In this document: one piece after another, positions 37,536-44,229 of the stretch
Numbering within the stretch: the stretch's first letter is position 1
Layout: each line of letters starts with the position of its first letter
From: Phenylobacterium sp. J367
Lineage (GTDB): Bacteria; Pseudomonadota; Alphaproteobacteria; Caulobacterales; Caulobacteraceae
Reading direction: 5' to 3'
Assembly: GCF_024699985.1 (NCBI RefSeq)
Contig: NZ_JAJONA010000001.1
Span: 806,001-870,000, forward strand
Length of the DNA: 64,000 nt
Program-made: the position numbers and the translations under genes
Notes under the pieces: generated by a model
Seen by the model: the letters and a program-made list of their open reading frames with translations, nothing else
What the model was told of the DNA's origin: nothing
Database searches by the model: none

Positions 37536-38033
37536 ATGTTGCGGCGTCTGCTCATCCTCGCCGCCGTCGCGGCCGGCTTGATCGCCCTCGCCCTGATCGG
37601 CCTGCGCTTCACGCCAGCGGCTCGGGGCGCAGCGATTCCGGCCGCAGCCTTCGCCGCGGCCCGCGCCGGAGACGATGCGCGCTTCCGCACCTTGGTCACG
37701 CCCAACGCGACACTGTGGTCCTACTTCGACTTCGCCAACCCGCTCACGGCCGCGAACACGCGCGATTTCCTGCGAGGCTGCCAGCCCGTCCGCACTGCCA
37801 CCGCCATCGACACCGTTTCCATCCGCTTCGACTGCGTCCGCGACGCGCGGGGCAGCTTCATCGTCGACGCGACGCTCTGCCGTGGTCGGCTGCACATCGT
37901 ACGCTGGCCCGAGCAGGGTCGCCGGCTCCTGACGCCCATGCCGCTGCTCTTCGACCTGGTCTTGCGGGCTTTCGGCCAATCGCCCTGCCCACCGGCCCCG
38001 CTTGAGGGCGTGCGGCTCATGACCGCTCCTTGA
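37536..38033 (+). CDS. Hypothetical secreted or membrane-anchored protein (SnoaL/NTF2-like)
   Basis: 165 residues. N-terminal hydrophobic helix (LLILAAVAAGLIALALIGL) as signal or anchor, then AAAFAAARAGDDARFRTLVT and a strand-rich part with Cys residues (GCQPVRTATAIDTVSIRFDC), consistent with an NTF2-like alpha+beta cone, low certainty. The start codon follows family C copy 3 and its stop TGA lies inside the copy 4 half-element (CCTTGACTTG), so both ends of the gene are bounded by the same repeat. Confidence 0.6.
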   Translation: MLRRLLILAAVAAGLIALALIGLRFTPAARGAAIPAAAFAAARAGDDARFRTLVTPNATLWSYFDFANPLTAANTRDFLRGCQPVRTATAIDTVSIRFDCVRDARGSFIVDATLCRGRLHIVRWPEQGRRLLTPMPLLFDLVLRAFGQSPCPPAPLEGVRLMTAP

Positions 38034-38062
38034 CTTGCCGCGGCCGGCAGGCTGGCATCGAC
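38026..38062. repeat. Palindromic repeat, family C, copy 4 (right arm only)
   Basis: CTCCTTGACTTGCCGCGGCC then GGCAGGCTGGCATCGAC matches the right arm of copies 1-3. The left arm is absent. It contains the stop codon of the upstream gene and lies 57 bases before the TTG start of the next. Confidence 0.8.
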
Positions 38063-38118
38063 GACGCTTCGCATGGCGCGCGGAATGCCGCCGAAGCCGA
38101 GGCTCGAAAGGACGTCCC

Positions 38119-38481
38119 TTGCTCGCCCCGCCGCCCGACGCCCTTGTCCGTCTCGCCGCGCTCCACGGCCAAGCGAAGTTCGGGTCGAAGGACGGCGGGC
38201 TCTACACCGGCATTCACGATGCAGCGCTGCGGCAAGCTTCCGAGGCGGTCGTCAATGAGGCGATCGCCGAGGTCATGATGATCCTCCGCGCGAATCCGGC
38301 CGGCCGCGCTGCGATCCTCGATGTTTTCCGCCGCAATCTTGGACGCCTCGACCTCACTGACACCGAGGACCGGGAACGTGCCTCTGGCTACTTCGAGGAG
38401 ATCATGGACGCGGTTGGTCTCGAAAGCTCCGACGGGCTTCTGAACATGTGGATGTATGGGTTCGACCCCACCGACCTCTGA
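38119..38481 (+). CDS. DUF4844-like small protein
   Basis: 120 residues from TTG 38119, chosen because AAAGGA (38107-38112) lies 6 bases upstream and the family-like sequence begins there. An ATG further upstream lies in repeat-derived sequence. The C-terminal half has LDLTDTEDRERASGYFEEIM then ESSDGLLNMWMYGFDP, which I recognise as the DUF4844 hallmark. Such proteins are small, cytoplasmic, of unknown function and often lie among immunity-type genes. Followed by a membrane-protein gene 9 bases later. Confidence 0.65.
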   Translation: MLAPPPDALVRLAALHGQAKFGSKDGGLYTGIHDAALRQASEAVVNEAIAEVMMILRANPAGRAAILDVFRRNLGRLDLTDTEDRERASGYFEEIMDAVGLESSDGLLNMWMYGFDPTDL

Positions 38482-38490
38482 GCGACCGCC

Positions 38491-38940
38491 ATGGATCTTC
38501 GCCGCCTTGTGAAGCCGGTCGCCTTCGTCGGTGTCTTCGTTCTCTACGTCGCGGCGTTTCTGCTGCTCGCGCTGCTGTTCCTGACCGACCAACGCCTCCC
38601 TTACCGCGCAGTCTTTGGCGTCTGGCCGCTCCTCATGCTGGTCGGTCTCATCGCACTGCCCTGGCGGCATCGCGAGCGGGCGGCTTGGCTCCTTGCCCTC
38701 GTCATCGGCCTGGCGCCGTTCCTGGCTGTTGGCCTGCTTGTGGTCGAGGCCCGGCTCCGGTCGACGCCGGTCCGCACCGAAGCGGAGGCGCTGGCCCGCG
38801 GGCAGGCCGCGCTTGGCGCGACGCTGATCGCCGGCCGACCGCTGCGGGCCACGCGCGAACAATCGGGACCGTGGCGTGTGGAGGTGATCACATCCGACGA
38901 CACCGACTTGGCGGCTGTGATCGACCCCGACACCGGCTAG
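38491..38940 (+). CDS. Membrane protein paralogous to that at 33869, with an apparently premature TAG
   Basis: 149 residues: three N-terminal helices (VKPVAFVGVFVLYVAAFLLL; FLTDQRLPYRAVFGVWPLL; HRERAAWLLALVIGLAPFL) shared with the 33869 protein, then a short soluble domain (RATREQSGPWRVEVITSDD). After the TAG at 38938-38940 the same frame stays open for 14 codons (AVVFRGELHMPKPR) and ends in a second TAG at 38983-38985. The downstream peptide reads like a normal protein end, so the first TAG may be a nonsense mutation or base error. Function unknown. Confidence 0.65.
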   Translation: MDLRRLVKPVAFVGVFVLYVAAFLLLALLFLTDQRLPYRAVFGVWPLLMLVGLIALPWRHRERAAWLLALVIGLAPFLAVGLLVVEARLRSTPVRTEAEALARGQAALGATLIAGRPLRATREQSGPWRVEVITSDDTDLAAVIDPDTG

Positions 38941-39003
38941 GCCGTCGTCTTCCGCGGCGAGCTCCACATGCCAAAGCCGCGCTAGGTTCTCCGCCTCCTA
39001 GCG

Positions 39004-39038
39004 AAAAAGGCGCCGCCCGCACTCAAGCGAACGGCGCC
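39004..39038 (-). terminator. Intrinsic terminator of nrdB
   Basis: On the minus strand GGCGCCG (39038-39032) pairs with CGGCGCC (39015-39009) around a 16-base loop, followed by five T (39008-39004). It lies 57 bases past the nrdB stop. Confidence 0.85.
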
Positions 39039-39094
39039 GCGCCACTCGATCCCGGACGGCCGCCCCCGCGACGTCCGGGAAGCACACGCTGCCC

Positions 39095-40160
39095 TTATTC
39101 CGCCGGGATGTTCTCGCCCGCCGCCCGCTTCGCCATCATCGTGTCGAAGCTCGCCCAGACGCCCTCGTTGCCGTGCCAGGCGCCCTTGGTGGCGGCCTTC
39201 GAGTACTCGGTCGACCGGGCCTCGAAGAAGTTGGCGTGCTCGACGCCCGAGAGCATCGACTGCAGCCAGGGCAGCGGGTTCTCCTTCACGCTGCCGTAGA
39301 CCTCCGGCAGGTCGAGCTGGCGCAGGCGCCAGTCGGCGATGAAGCGGATGTACTTCTTGATGTCGTCCGGGGTCATGCCCTGGACCTCGCCGGCCTCGAA
39401 GGCCAGGTCGATGAACTTGTCCTCCAGCCCCACCACCGTCTTGCAGCAGTCGACGATGTCGTCGGCGACGCTCTTGGTGACCGCGCCGGTCTCCTTGTTG
39501 AAGGCGTGGTAGAGCTTGATGATCCCTTCGCAGTGCAGGCTCTCGTCGCGCACCGACCACGAGACGATCTGGCCCATGCCCTTCATCTTGTTGTGGCGCG
39601 GGAAGTTCATCAGCATGGCGAAGCTGGCGAAGAGCTGCAGCCCCTCGGTGAAGCCCCCGAACATGGCGAGCGTCCGGCAGATGTCGGCGTCGGTGTCGAC
39701 GCCGAAAGTCTGCATGTAGTCGTGCTTGTCGCGCAGCTCCTGGTAGTCGAGGAAGGCCGTGAACTCGCTGTCGGGCATGCCGATCGTCTCGAGCAGCAGG
39801 GCGTAGGCCGCGATGTGGATCGTCTCCATGTTGGAGAACGAGGCCAGCATCATCTTCACCTCAGTCGGTTTGAAGACTCTGGCGTAGCGCTCCATGTAGT
39901 TGTCGTTCACCTCGACGTCCGACTGGGTGAAGAACCGGAAGATCTGGGTGAGCAGGTTGCGCTCGCGGTCGTTGAGCTTGGAGGCCCAGTCCTTGAGGTC
40001 CTCGCCGAGCGGCACCTCCTCGGGCATCCAGTGGACCTGCTGCTGCTTCTTCCAGAAGTCGTAGGCCCACGGATAGCGGAACGGCTTGTAGGCGTAGGAG
40101 GGGGTCAGCAGGCCCGGCAGGGGGGCGAGAGGGCGTCTTGGTCAGAGACGAGTTGCTCAC
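39095..40160 (-). CDS. nrdB: Ribonucleotide reductase class Ia, beta subunit (one frameshift)
   Basis: Holds the di-iron/tyrosyl radical cofactor for deoxynucleotide synthesis; partner of NrdA at 42-44 kb. 354 residues after removing one base from the run at about 40115-40121. Ferritin-like helices carry the metal ligands and radical site: SNMETIHIAAYALLLETIG (Glu, His, Tyr) and RDESLHCEGI (Glu, His). The N-terminus becomes SLTKTPSRPLPGLLTPSYAY, followed by RYPWAYDFWKKQQQ. The GTG start at 40160 has GGGAG upstream. Preceded by NrdR-like boxes and followed by a strong terminator. Two unrelated genes separate nrdB from nrdA. Confidence 0.95.
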
Positions 40161-40217
40161 TGGGCGACTCCCGTACGCGCGTTCGTGGATCGGATGGCCC
40201 ACAAGGTGGCGCCGAAT

Positions 40218-40265
40218 GGGGACAACATCTAGCGCCAAGTTGGCGCAGGCTCCCAACATGTTGTG
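40218..40265 (-). promoter_or_regulatory. Pair of NrdR-like boxes upstream of nrdB
   Basis: Box 1 GACAACATCTAG (centre 40227/40228) and box 2 CAACATGTTG (40254-40263, a perfect palindrome, centre 40258/40259) are 31 bases apart, three helical turns. NrdR, the repressor of ribonucleotide reductase genes, binds paired boxes with this spacing. They lie 58-105 bases before the nrdB start. Confidence 0.5.
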
Positions 40266-40289
40266 AAGAACGTGGGGATAGTTACGCGT

Positions 40290-40467
40290 TTCACCTCCCC
40301 CAGCGCGAAGCGATGGCGGAGGGGGGGACCGCTCGCCGCAGAGCGAGTGGTGGAGGGGCAAGCCCACGCGCCGCGCTCGCCGCTTGCCCCCTCCCCCATT
40401 CGCTCTACAGCCAGCAAGCTGGCTTCGGCGAACGGTCCCCCTCCCGCCGCTACGCGGGGGAGGTGAA
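40290..40467. repeat. Palindromic repeat, family B, copy 2
   Basis: TTCACCTCCCCCAGCGCGAA at the left; CGCGGGGGAGGTGAA at the right. Nested inner stems GGGACCGCTCGCCG / CGGCGAACGGTCCC and GGTGGAGGGGCAAGC / GCTTGCCCCCTCCCC. It lies between the nrdB promoter and the GST start, whose Shine-Dalgarno GGGAGGA (40469-40475) comes right after it. Confidence 0.9.
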
Positions 40468-40480
40468 AGGGAGGAACGGC

Positions 40481-41137
40481 ATGGCTCCGTATAAGCTCTA
40501 CAGCGCCCAGGGCTCGGGCGGCGTGGCCGTGGAGGCGGCGCTGACGCTGATGGGCCAGGCCTACGCTCTCGTCGAGGCCATGACCTACGAGCCGGACGAC
40601 CCCAGCGGCGACGCGGTGCTGGCGGCCAACCCGCTGCGCCAGGTGCCGGCGCTCGTGCTTCCTTCCGGCGAGACCCTGACCGAGAGCGCGGCGATCCTGA
40701 TCCGGCTCGGCGAGTTGCACCCGGAGGCGGGCCTGGCGCCGGGCGCGGACGATCCGGCCCGCGCCGCCTTCCTGCGCTGGATGACCTTCGTCTCGACGGC
40801 GATCTACGCCCACTACTGGCTGAAGGACGATCCCTTCCGCCTGGTCCCGGACGCGGGCCAGCACGCGGCGGTGAACCGGCGGATCGAGGACCGCATCCTG
40901 GAATGCTGGGGCGTGATGGAGGCCGGGACGGAACCTGGCCGCTACATCCTGGGCGACACGCTCACAGTGCTCGACCTCTATGTGGCGGTGGTCTCACGCT
41001 TCCGCCCGCGCCGGCAGCGGTTCGCCGAGGCGGCGCCGCGGCTGGCGGAGGTGTCGAAGCGGGTCGATTCGGACCCGCGCCTCGCCAGCTTCTGGCCCGA
41101 GCGCTATCCGTTCTTCGAGGGCTGGGACCGGATGTAG
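40481..41137 (+). CDS. Glutathione S-transferase family protein
   Basis: 218 residues. N-terminal thioredoxin fold (APYKLYSAQGSGGVAVEAAL; conserved cis-Pro in ANPLRQVPALVL; glutathione-binding TESAAILIRL) and an all-helical C-terminal domain with the N-capping motif LTVLDLYVAVVSRF. Cytosolic. The active-site residue type is not obvious (Ser in SAQGSGG is a candidate). A good Shine-Dalgarno lies 5 bases upstream. Divergent from nrdB, with a family B repeat between. The substrate is unknown. Confidence 0.88.
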   Translation: MAPYKLYSAQGSGGVAVEAALTLMGQAYALVEAMTYEPDDPSGDAVLAANPLRQVPALVLPSGETLTESAAILIRLGELHPEAGLAPGADDPARAAFLRWMTFVSTAIYAHYWLKDDPFRLVPDAGQHAAVNRRIEDRILECWGVMEAGTEPGRYILGDTLTVLDLYVAVVSRFRPRRQRFAEAAPRLAEVSKRVDSDPRLASFWPERYPFFEGWDRM

Positions 41138-41140
41138 GGT

Positions 41141-41935
41141 CTACTGCCCGGGACGGATCGCGAAGGTGAAGGCGGCGACCGTGTCGTCGGTGGTCTTCTG
41201 GCCGAAGATCATGTTCTCGCCGCGCACCTCGCGGTGGACGACCCCGAACGAGGTCTGCACCGAGCCCTTGCGCCAGCCGACGCCGACCTGGGCGTCGCCG
41301 ACGAGCTGGGAGGTGGCGTCGGTGGTCCAGCCGGCGCGGTCCCAGTCGCCCTCGTTGCGCAGCATGTTCATGCCGACCGCCCGGCCGCTGGCGGCGGCGA
41401 ACAGGTACCAGCGGCCGCGGTCGCCGAAGGCGGCGCCGTCGCCGACGCCCATGTCCTTGAGCTGTTCGACCGCGCGCTCCTCGCGGGTCTTGGGGGCCGA
41501 GAGCCGGAGCTCGGCGCCCGCCTCGGCCGAGCCGCCGCGGTTGCCCATGCCGAGGCCGGCGTGGGGCGAGAGGTCGACGTCGAACTTGCCGGCCTCGAAG
41601 CTGACGGCGTTGGGCCAGGTGCGGATCAGGCTGACGTCCACGTCGCGGGCCTCGAACTGGCTGCGGTCCGGCGAGAGGACGAGGCCAGGCGGTGTGTCGA
41701 GCACGCCGCCGACGCTGACCCGCAGCGAATCCACCGCGCCGGCCTTGCGGGCGGGGAGCTGCACCTGGCTGGCGCTGAAGCGCAGCGCCTGGCCGTCGTC
41801 GCGGACCACGTCGCGCTCGGCGAACGCCGCGGCGTTCAGGGCCTGGGCCTGGGAATTGGGGACGAACGATTGGGCGCTCGCCGCTCCGGCGCCGCCGCAG
41901 GAAAGCACGATGGCTACGAAAGCCAGCCGCCGCAT
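41141..41935 (-). CDS. Outer-membrane barrel protein, LpxR-like (low certainty)
   Basis: 264 residues with a signal peptide (MRRLAFVAIVLSCGGAGAAS, cleaved before QSFVPN). The rest alternates polar and hydrophobic residues in strands, and the last 90 residues (GRWYLFAAASGRAVGMNML; SVQTSFGVVHREVRGENMIF) recall the lipid A 3-O-deacylase LpxR / DUF2219 family. I cannot point to its catalytic residues with confidence. Start at 41935 has GGGAGA upstream; an ATG 7 codons earlier is in frame. Stops 3 bases from the convergent GST gene. Confidence 0.6.
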   Translation of the reverse strand: MRRLAFVAIVLSCGGAGAASAQSFVPNSQAQALNAAAFAERDVVRDDGQALRFSASQVQLPARKAGAVDSLRVSVGGVLDTPPGLVLSPDRSQFEARDVDVSLIRTWPNAVSFEAGKFDVDLSPHAGLGMGNRGGSAEAGAELRLSAPKTREERAVEQLKDMGVGDGAAFGDRGRWYLFAAASGRAVGMNMLRNEGDWDRAGWTTDATSQLVGDAQVGVGWRKGSVQTSFGVVHREVRGENMIFGQKTTDDTVAAFTFAIRPGQ

Positions 41936-42040
41936 CCTTGTTATCTCCCAGCCCACGTCATCTAGCGTGGTTTCAGCCCAAGTGTTCCACGGAAGTGGCG
42001 GGCCTCAAACCGGAAATGTGTCGGTTAAGCCTAATGCCAA

Positions 42041-42068
42041 AGGAAAAGGCCGCGGGAATCCCGCGGCC
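42041..42068 (-). terminator. Intrinsic terminator of nrdA
   Basis: On the minus strand GGCCGCGGGA (42068-42059) pairs with TCCCGCGGCC (42057-42048), followed by TTTTCCT (42047-42041). It lies 50 bases past the nrdA stop and ahead of the LpxR-like gene. Confidence 0.9.
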
Positions 42069-42117
42069 TCCTGATTAACGGCGAGGGTAAACCCCGAGGA
42101 TATGCTTCAGAGCTTCA

Positions 42118-43974
42118 CTATTGGCAGGCGAGGCATTCCTCGTAGTCGGTCTTGCCGCCCTGGGTCATCTCGACCGGCGCCAGCCCCTCGCCCCCCGCAT
42201 GCGCCGCCCGCTGCACGGACTTGCTCCGCAAGTAATAAAGAGATTTGCAACCCCGCTCCCAAGCTGTCCAATGCAGCATGTGAAGATCCCACTTCTCAAT
42301 ATCCCCCGGCAGAAAGAGATTGACGGACTGGGCTTGGCAAATGTCGGGGGTTCGATCAGCGGCGAGCTCGACGACCCAGCGCTGATCGATCTCGAAGGCC
42401 GTTTTATACACGTCCTTCTCGTCCTGCGTCAAGAAATCGAGGTGCTGGACCGAGCCTTCATTCTCGAGAATGGAGTCCCATACCGCCGAGGTGTTCTGGC
42501 CCTTCTCGTCGAGCAGGGCTTCCAGGTAGGGGTTCTTCACCGCGAAGGAGCCCGAGAGCGTCTTGTGGGTGTAGATGTTGGCCGGGATCGGCTCGATGCC
42601 GGCGCTCGTGCCGCCGCAGATGATCGAGATCGAGGCGGTCGGCGCGATGGCGATCTTGTGGCTGAAGCGCTCCATCACGCCGCGGTCGGCGGCGTCCGGG
42701 CAGGGCCCGCGCTCGGCGGCCAGGGTCCGCGAGGCGGCGTCGCAGCCGCGGCGCAGGGTCTTGAAGAGCCGCATGTTCCAGCTCTTCGCCAGCGCGCTCT
42801 CGAAGGGCACGTTCTGCGACTGCAGGAACGAGTGGAAGCCCATCAGTCCGAGGCCGACCGAACGCTCGCGGGTGGCGGCATAGACGGCGTTCTTCATCTC
42901 CGGCGGCGCGCGCTGGATGAAGTCCTCGAGCACATTGTCGAGGAAGCGCATGACGTCCTCGATGAAGGTTGGATGGTCGCGCCACTCCAGGAACTTCTCG
43001 GCGTTCACGCTGGACAGGCAGCAGACCGCCGTCCGCTCCACGCCCAGGTGGTCCTTGCCGGTGTGGAGCATGATCTCCGAGCAGAGGTTCGACTGGCGCA
43101 CAGACAGGCCGAGCTCGCGCTGGTGCTGGGGCATGGCGCGGTTCACGGTGTCGGAGAAGATCAGGTAGGGCTCGCCGGTCTGCAGGCGGACCTCGAGGAT
43201 CTTCTGCCAGAGCGAACGGGCGTCGACCTCGCGGATCACCTCGCCGGTCTTGGGCGAGCGCAGGCCGAACATGGCGCCGTCGCGGACGGCCTCCATGAAC
43301 TCGTCGGTGATCGACAGGCCGTGGTGGAGGTTCAGGCTCTTGCGGTTGAAGTCGCCCGACGGCTTCCGGATCTCCAGGAACTCCTCGATCTCCGGATGGT
43401 GGACGTCGAGGTAGACGGCCGCCGAGCCGCGGCGCAGCGAGCCCTGGGAGATGGCCAGGGTCAGCGAGTCCATCACGCGGATGAAGGGGATGATGCCGCT
43501 GGTCTGGCCGGCGCCCTTCACCTTCTCGCCGATGGAGCGGACGCCGCCCCAGTAGGTGCCGATGCCGCCGCCGTTGGAGGCCAGCGCCACGTTCTCGTTC
43601 CAGACGTTGACGATGCCTTCCAGGTTGTCGGGCACGGCGTTCAGGAAGCAGGAGATCGGCAGGCCGCGGTCCGCGCCGCCGTTCGACAGCACCGGGGTGG
43701 CCGGCATGAACCAGAGGTTGGAGATGTAGTCGTAGATCCGCTGGGCGTGGTCGGCGTCGTCGGCGAAGGCCGTGGCCACGCGGGCGAACATGTCCTGGTA
43801 GCTCTCGCCCGGCAGCAGGTAGCGATCCTCGAGCGTGGTCTTGCCGAAATCGGTCAGCTGGGCGTCACGCGTGCGGTCGACCTCGACCTTGCGAACCAGC
43901 TGAAGCTGCGGGCGCTCGGCGCGGGCCTCGCGTCCGGCCTGTTCGACGATCCCAACTTTCGCCGCTTCACTCAT
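42118..43974 (-). CDS. nrdA: Ribonucleotide reductase class Ia, alpha subunit
   Basis: Catalytic subunit that reduces ribonucleotides. 618 residues from ATG 43974 (MSEAAKVGIVEQ). The active-site loop RQSNLCSEIMLHTG holds the thiyl-radical Cys and Glu; the partner Cys is in GLPISCFLNAVPDN; the C-terminal redox pair is in DYEECLACQ. The N-terminus starts close to the catalytic core (TDFGKTTLEDRYLLPGESYQ), so the usual N-terminal ATP-cone activity domain seems absent, as in shorter alphaproteobacterial NrdA. NrdR-like boxes precede it and an intrinsic terminator follows. No frameshift. Confidence 0.96.
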   Translation of the reverse strand: MSEAAKVGIVEQAGREARAERPQLQLVRKVEVDRTRDAQLTDFGKTTLEDRYLLPGESYQDMFARVATAFADDADHAQRIYDYISNLWFMPATPVLSNGGADRGLPISCFLNAVPDNLEGIVNVWNENVALASNGGGIGTYWGGVRSIGEKVKGAGQTSGIIPFIRVMDSLTLAISQGSLRRGSAAVYLDVHHPEIEEFLEIRKPSGDFNRKSLNLHHGLSITDEFMEAVRDGAMFGLRSPKTGEVIREVDARSLWQKILEVRLQTGEPYLIFSDTVNRAMPQHQRELGLSVRQSNLCSEIMLHTGKDHLGVERTAVCCLSSVNAEKFLEWRDHPTFIEDVMRFLDNVLEDFIQRAPPEMKNAVYAATRERSVGLGLMGFHSFLQSQNVPFESALAKSWNMRLFKTLRRGCDAASRTLAAERGPCPDAADRGVMERFSHKIAIAPTASISIICGGTSAGIEPIPANIYTHKTLSGSFAVKNPYLEALLDEKGQNTSAVWDSILENEGSVQHLDFLTQDEKDVYKTAFEIDQRWVVELAADRTPDICQAQSVNLFLPGDIEKWDLHMLHWTAWERGCKSLYYLRSKSVQRAAHAGGEGLAPVEMTQGGKTDYEECLACQ

Positions 43975-44033
43975 CGTCCTGTACCCGTCCCCTATAGGGA
44001 ACCCGGCTCTCACCGTGGTCCCCGCCCTGGCCC

Positions 44034-44082
44034 CTACATGTTGTGTGTCCCAGCACCCAACCTGCCCACATATGGGGACACA
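44034..44082 (-). promoter_or_regulatory. Pair of NrdR-like boxes upstream of nrdA
   Basis: Box A CTACATGTTGTG (centre 44038/44039) and box B CCCACATATGGGG (centre about 44070/44071) are 32 bases apart, matching the spacing upstream of nrdB. ACATGTTGTG is shared with the nrdB box. They lie 60-108 bases before the nrdA start. Confidence 0.5.
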
Positions 44083-44229
44083 GTGGCTAAGGAGTCGTCA
44101 ATGAGGCGGCCCGTCCGCCCCCAGGCTTTTTTCGTAAATCGAAGGTTAACAAGCTAATTCGCCCTCGGCAGATCAAGGTCTTGGCCGAATGGTCGCAGGG
44201 ACCCACTCACGAGACTGTGAAGAGATCGC

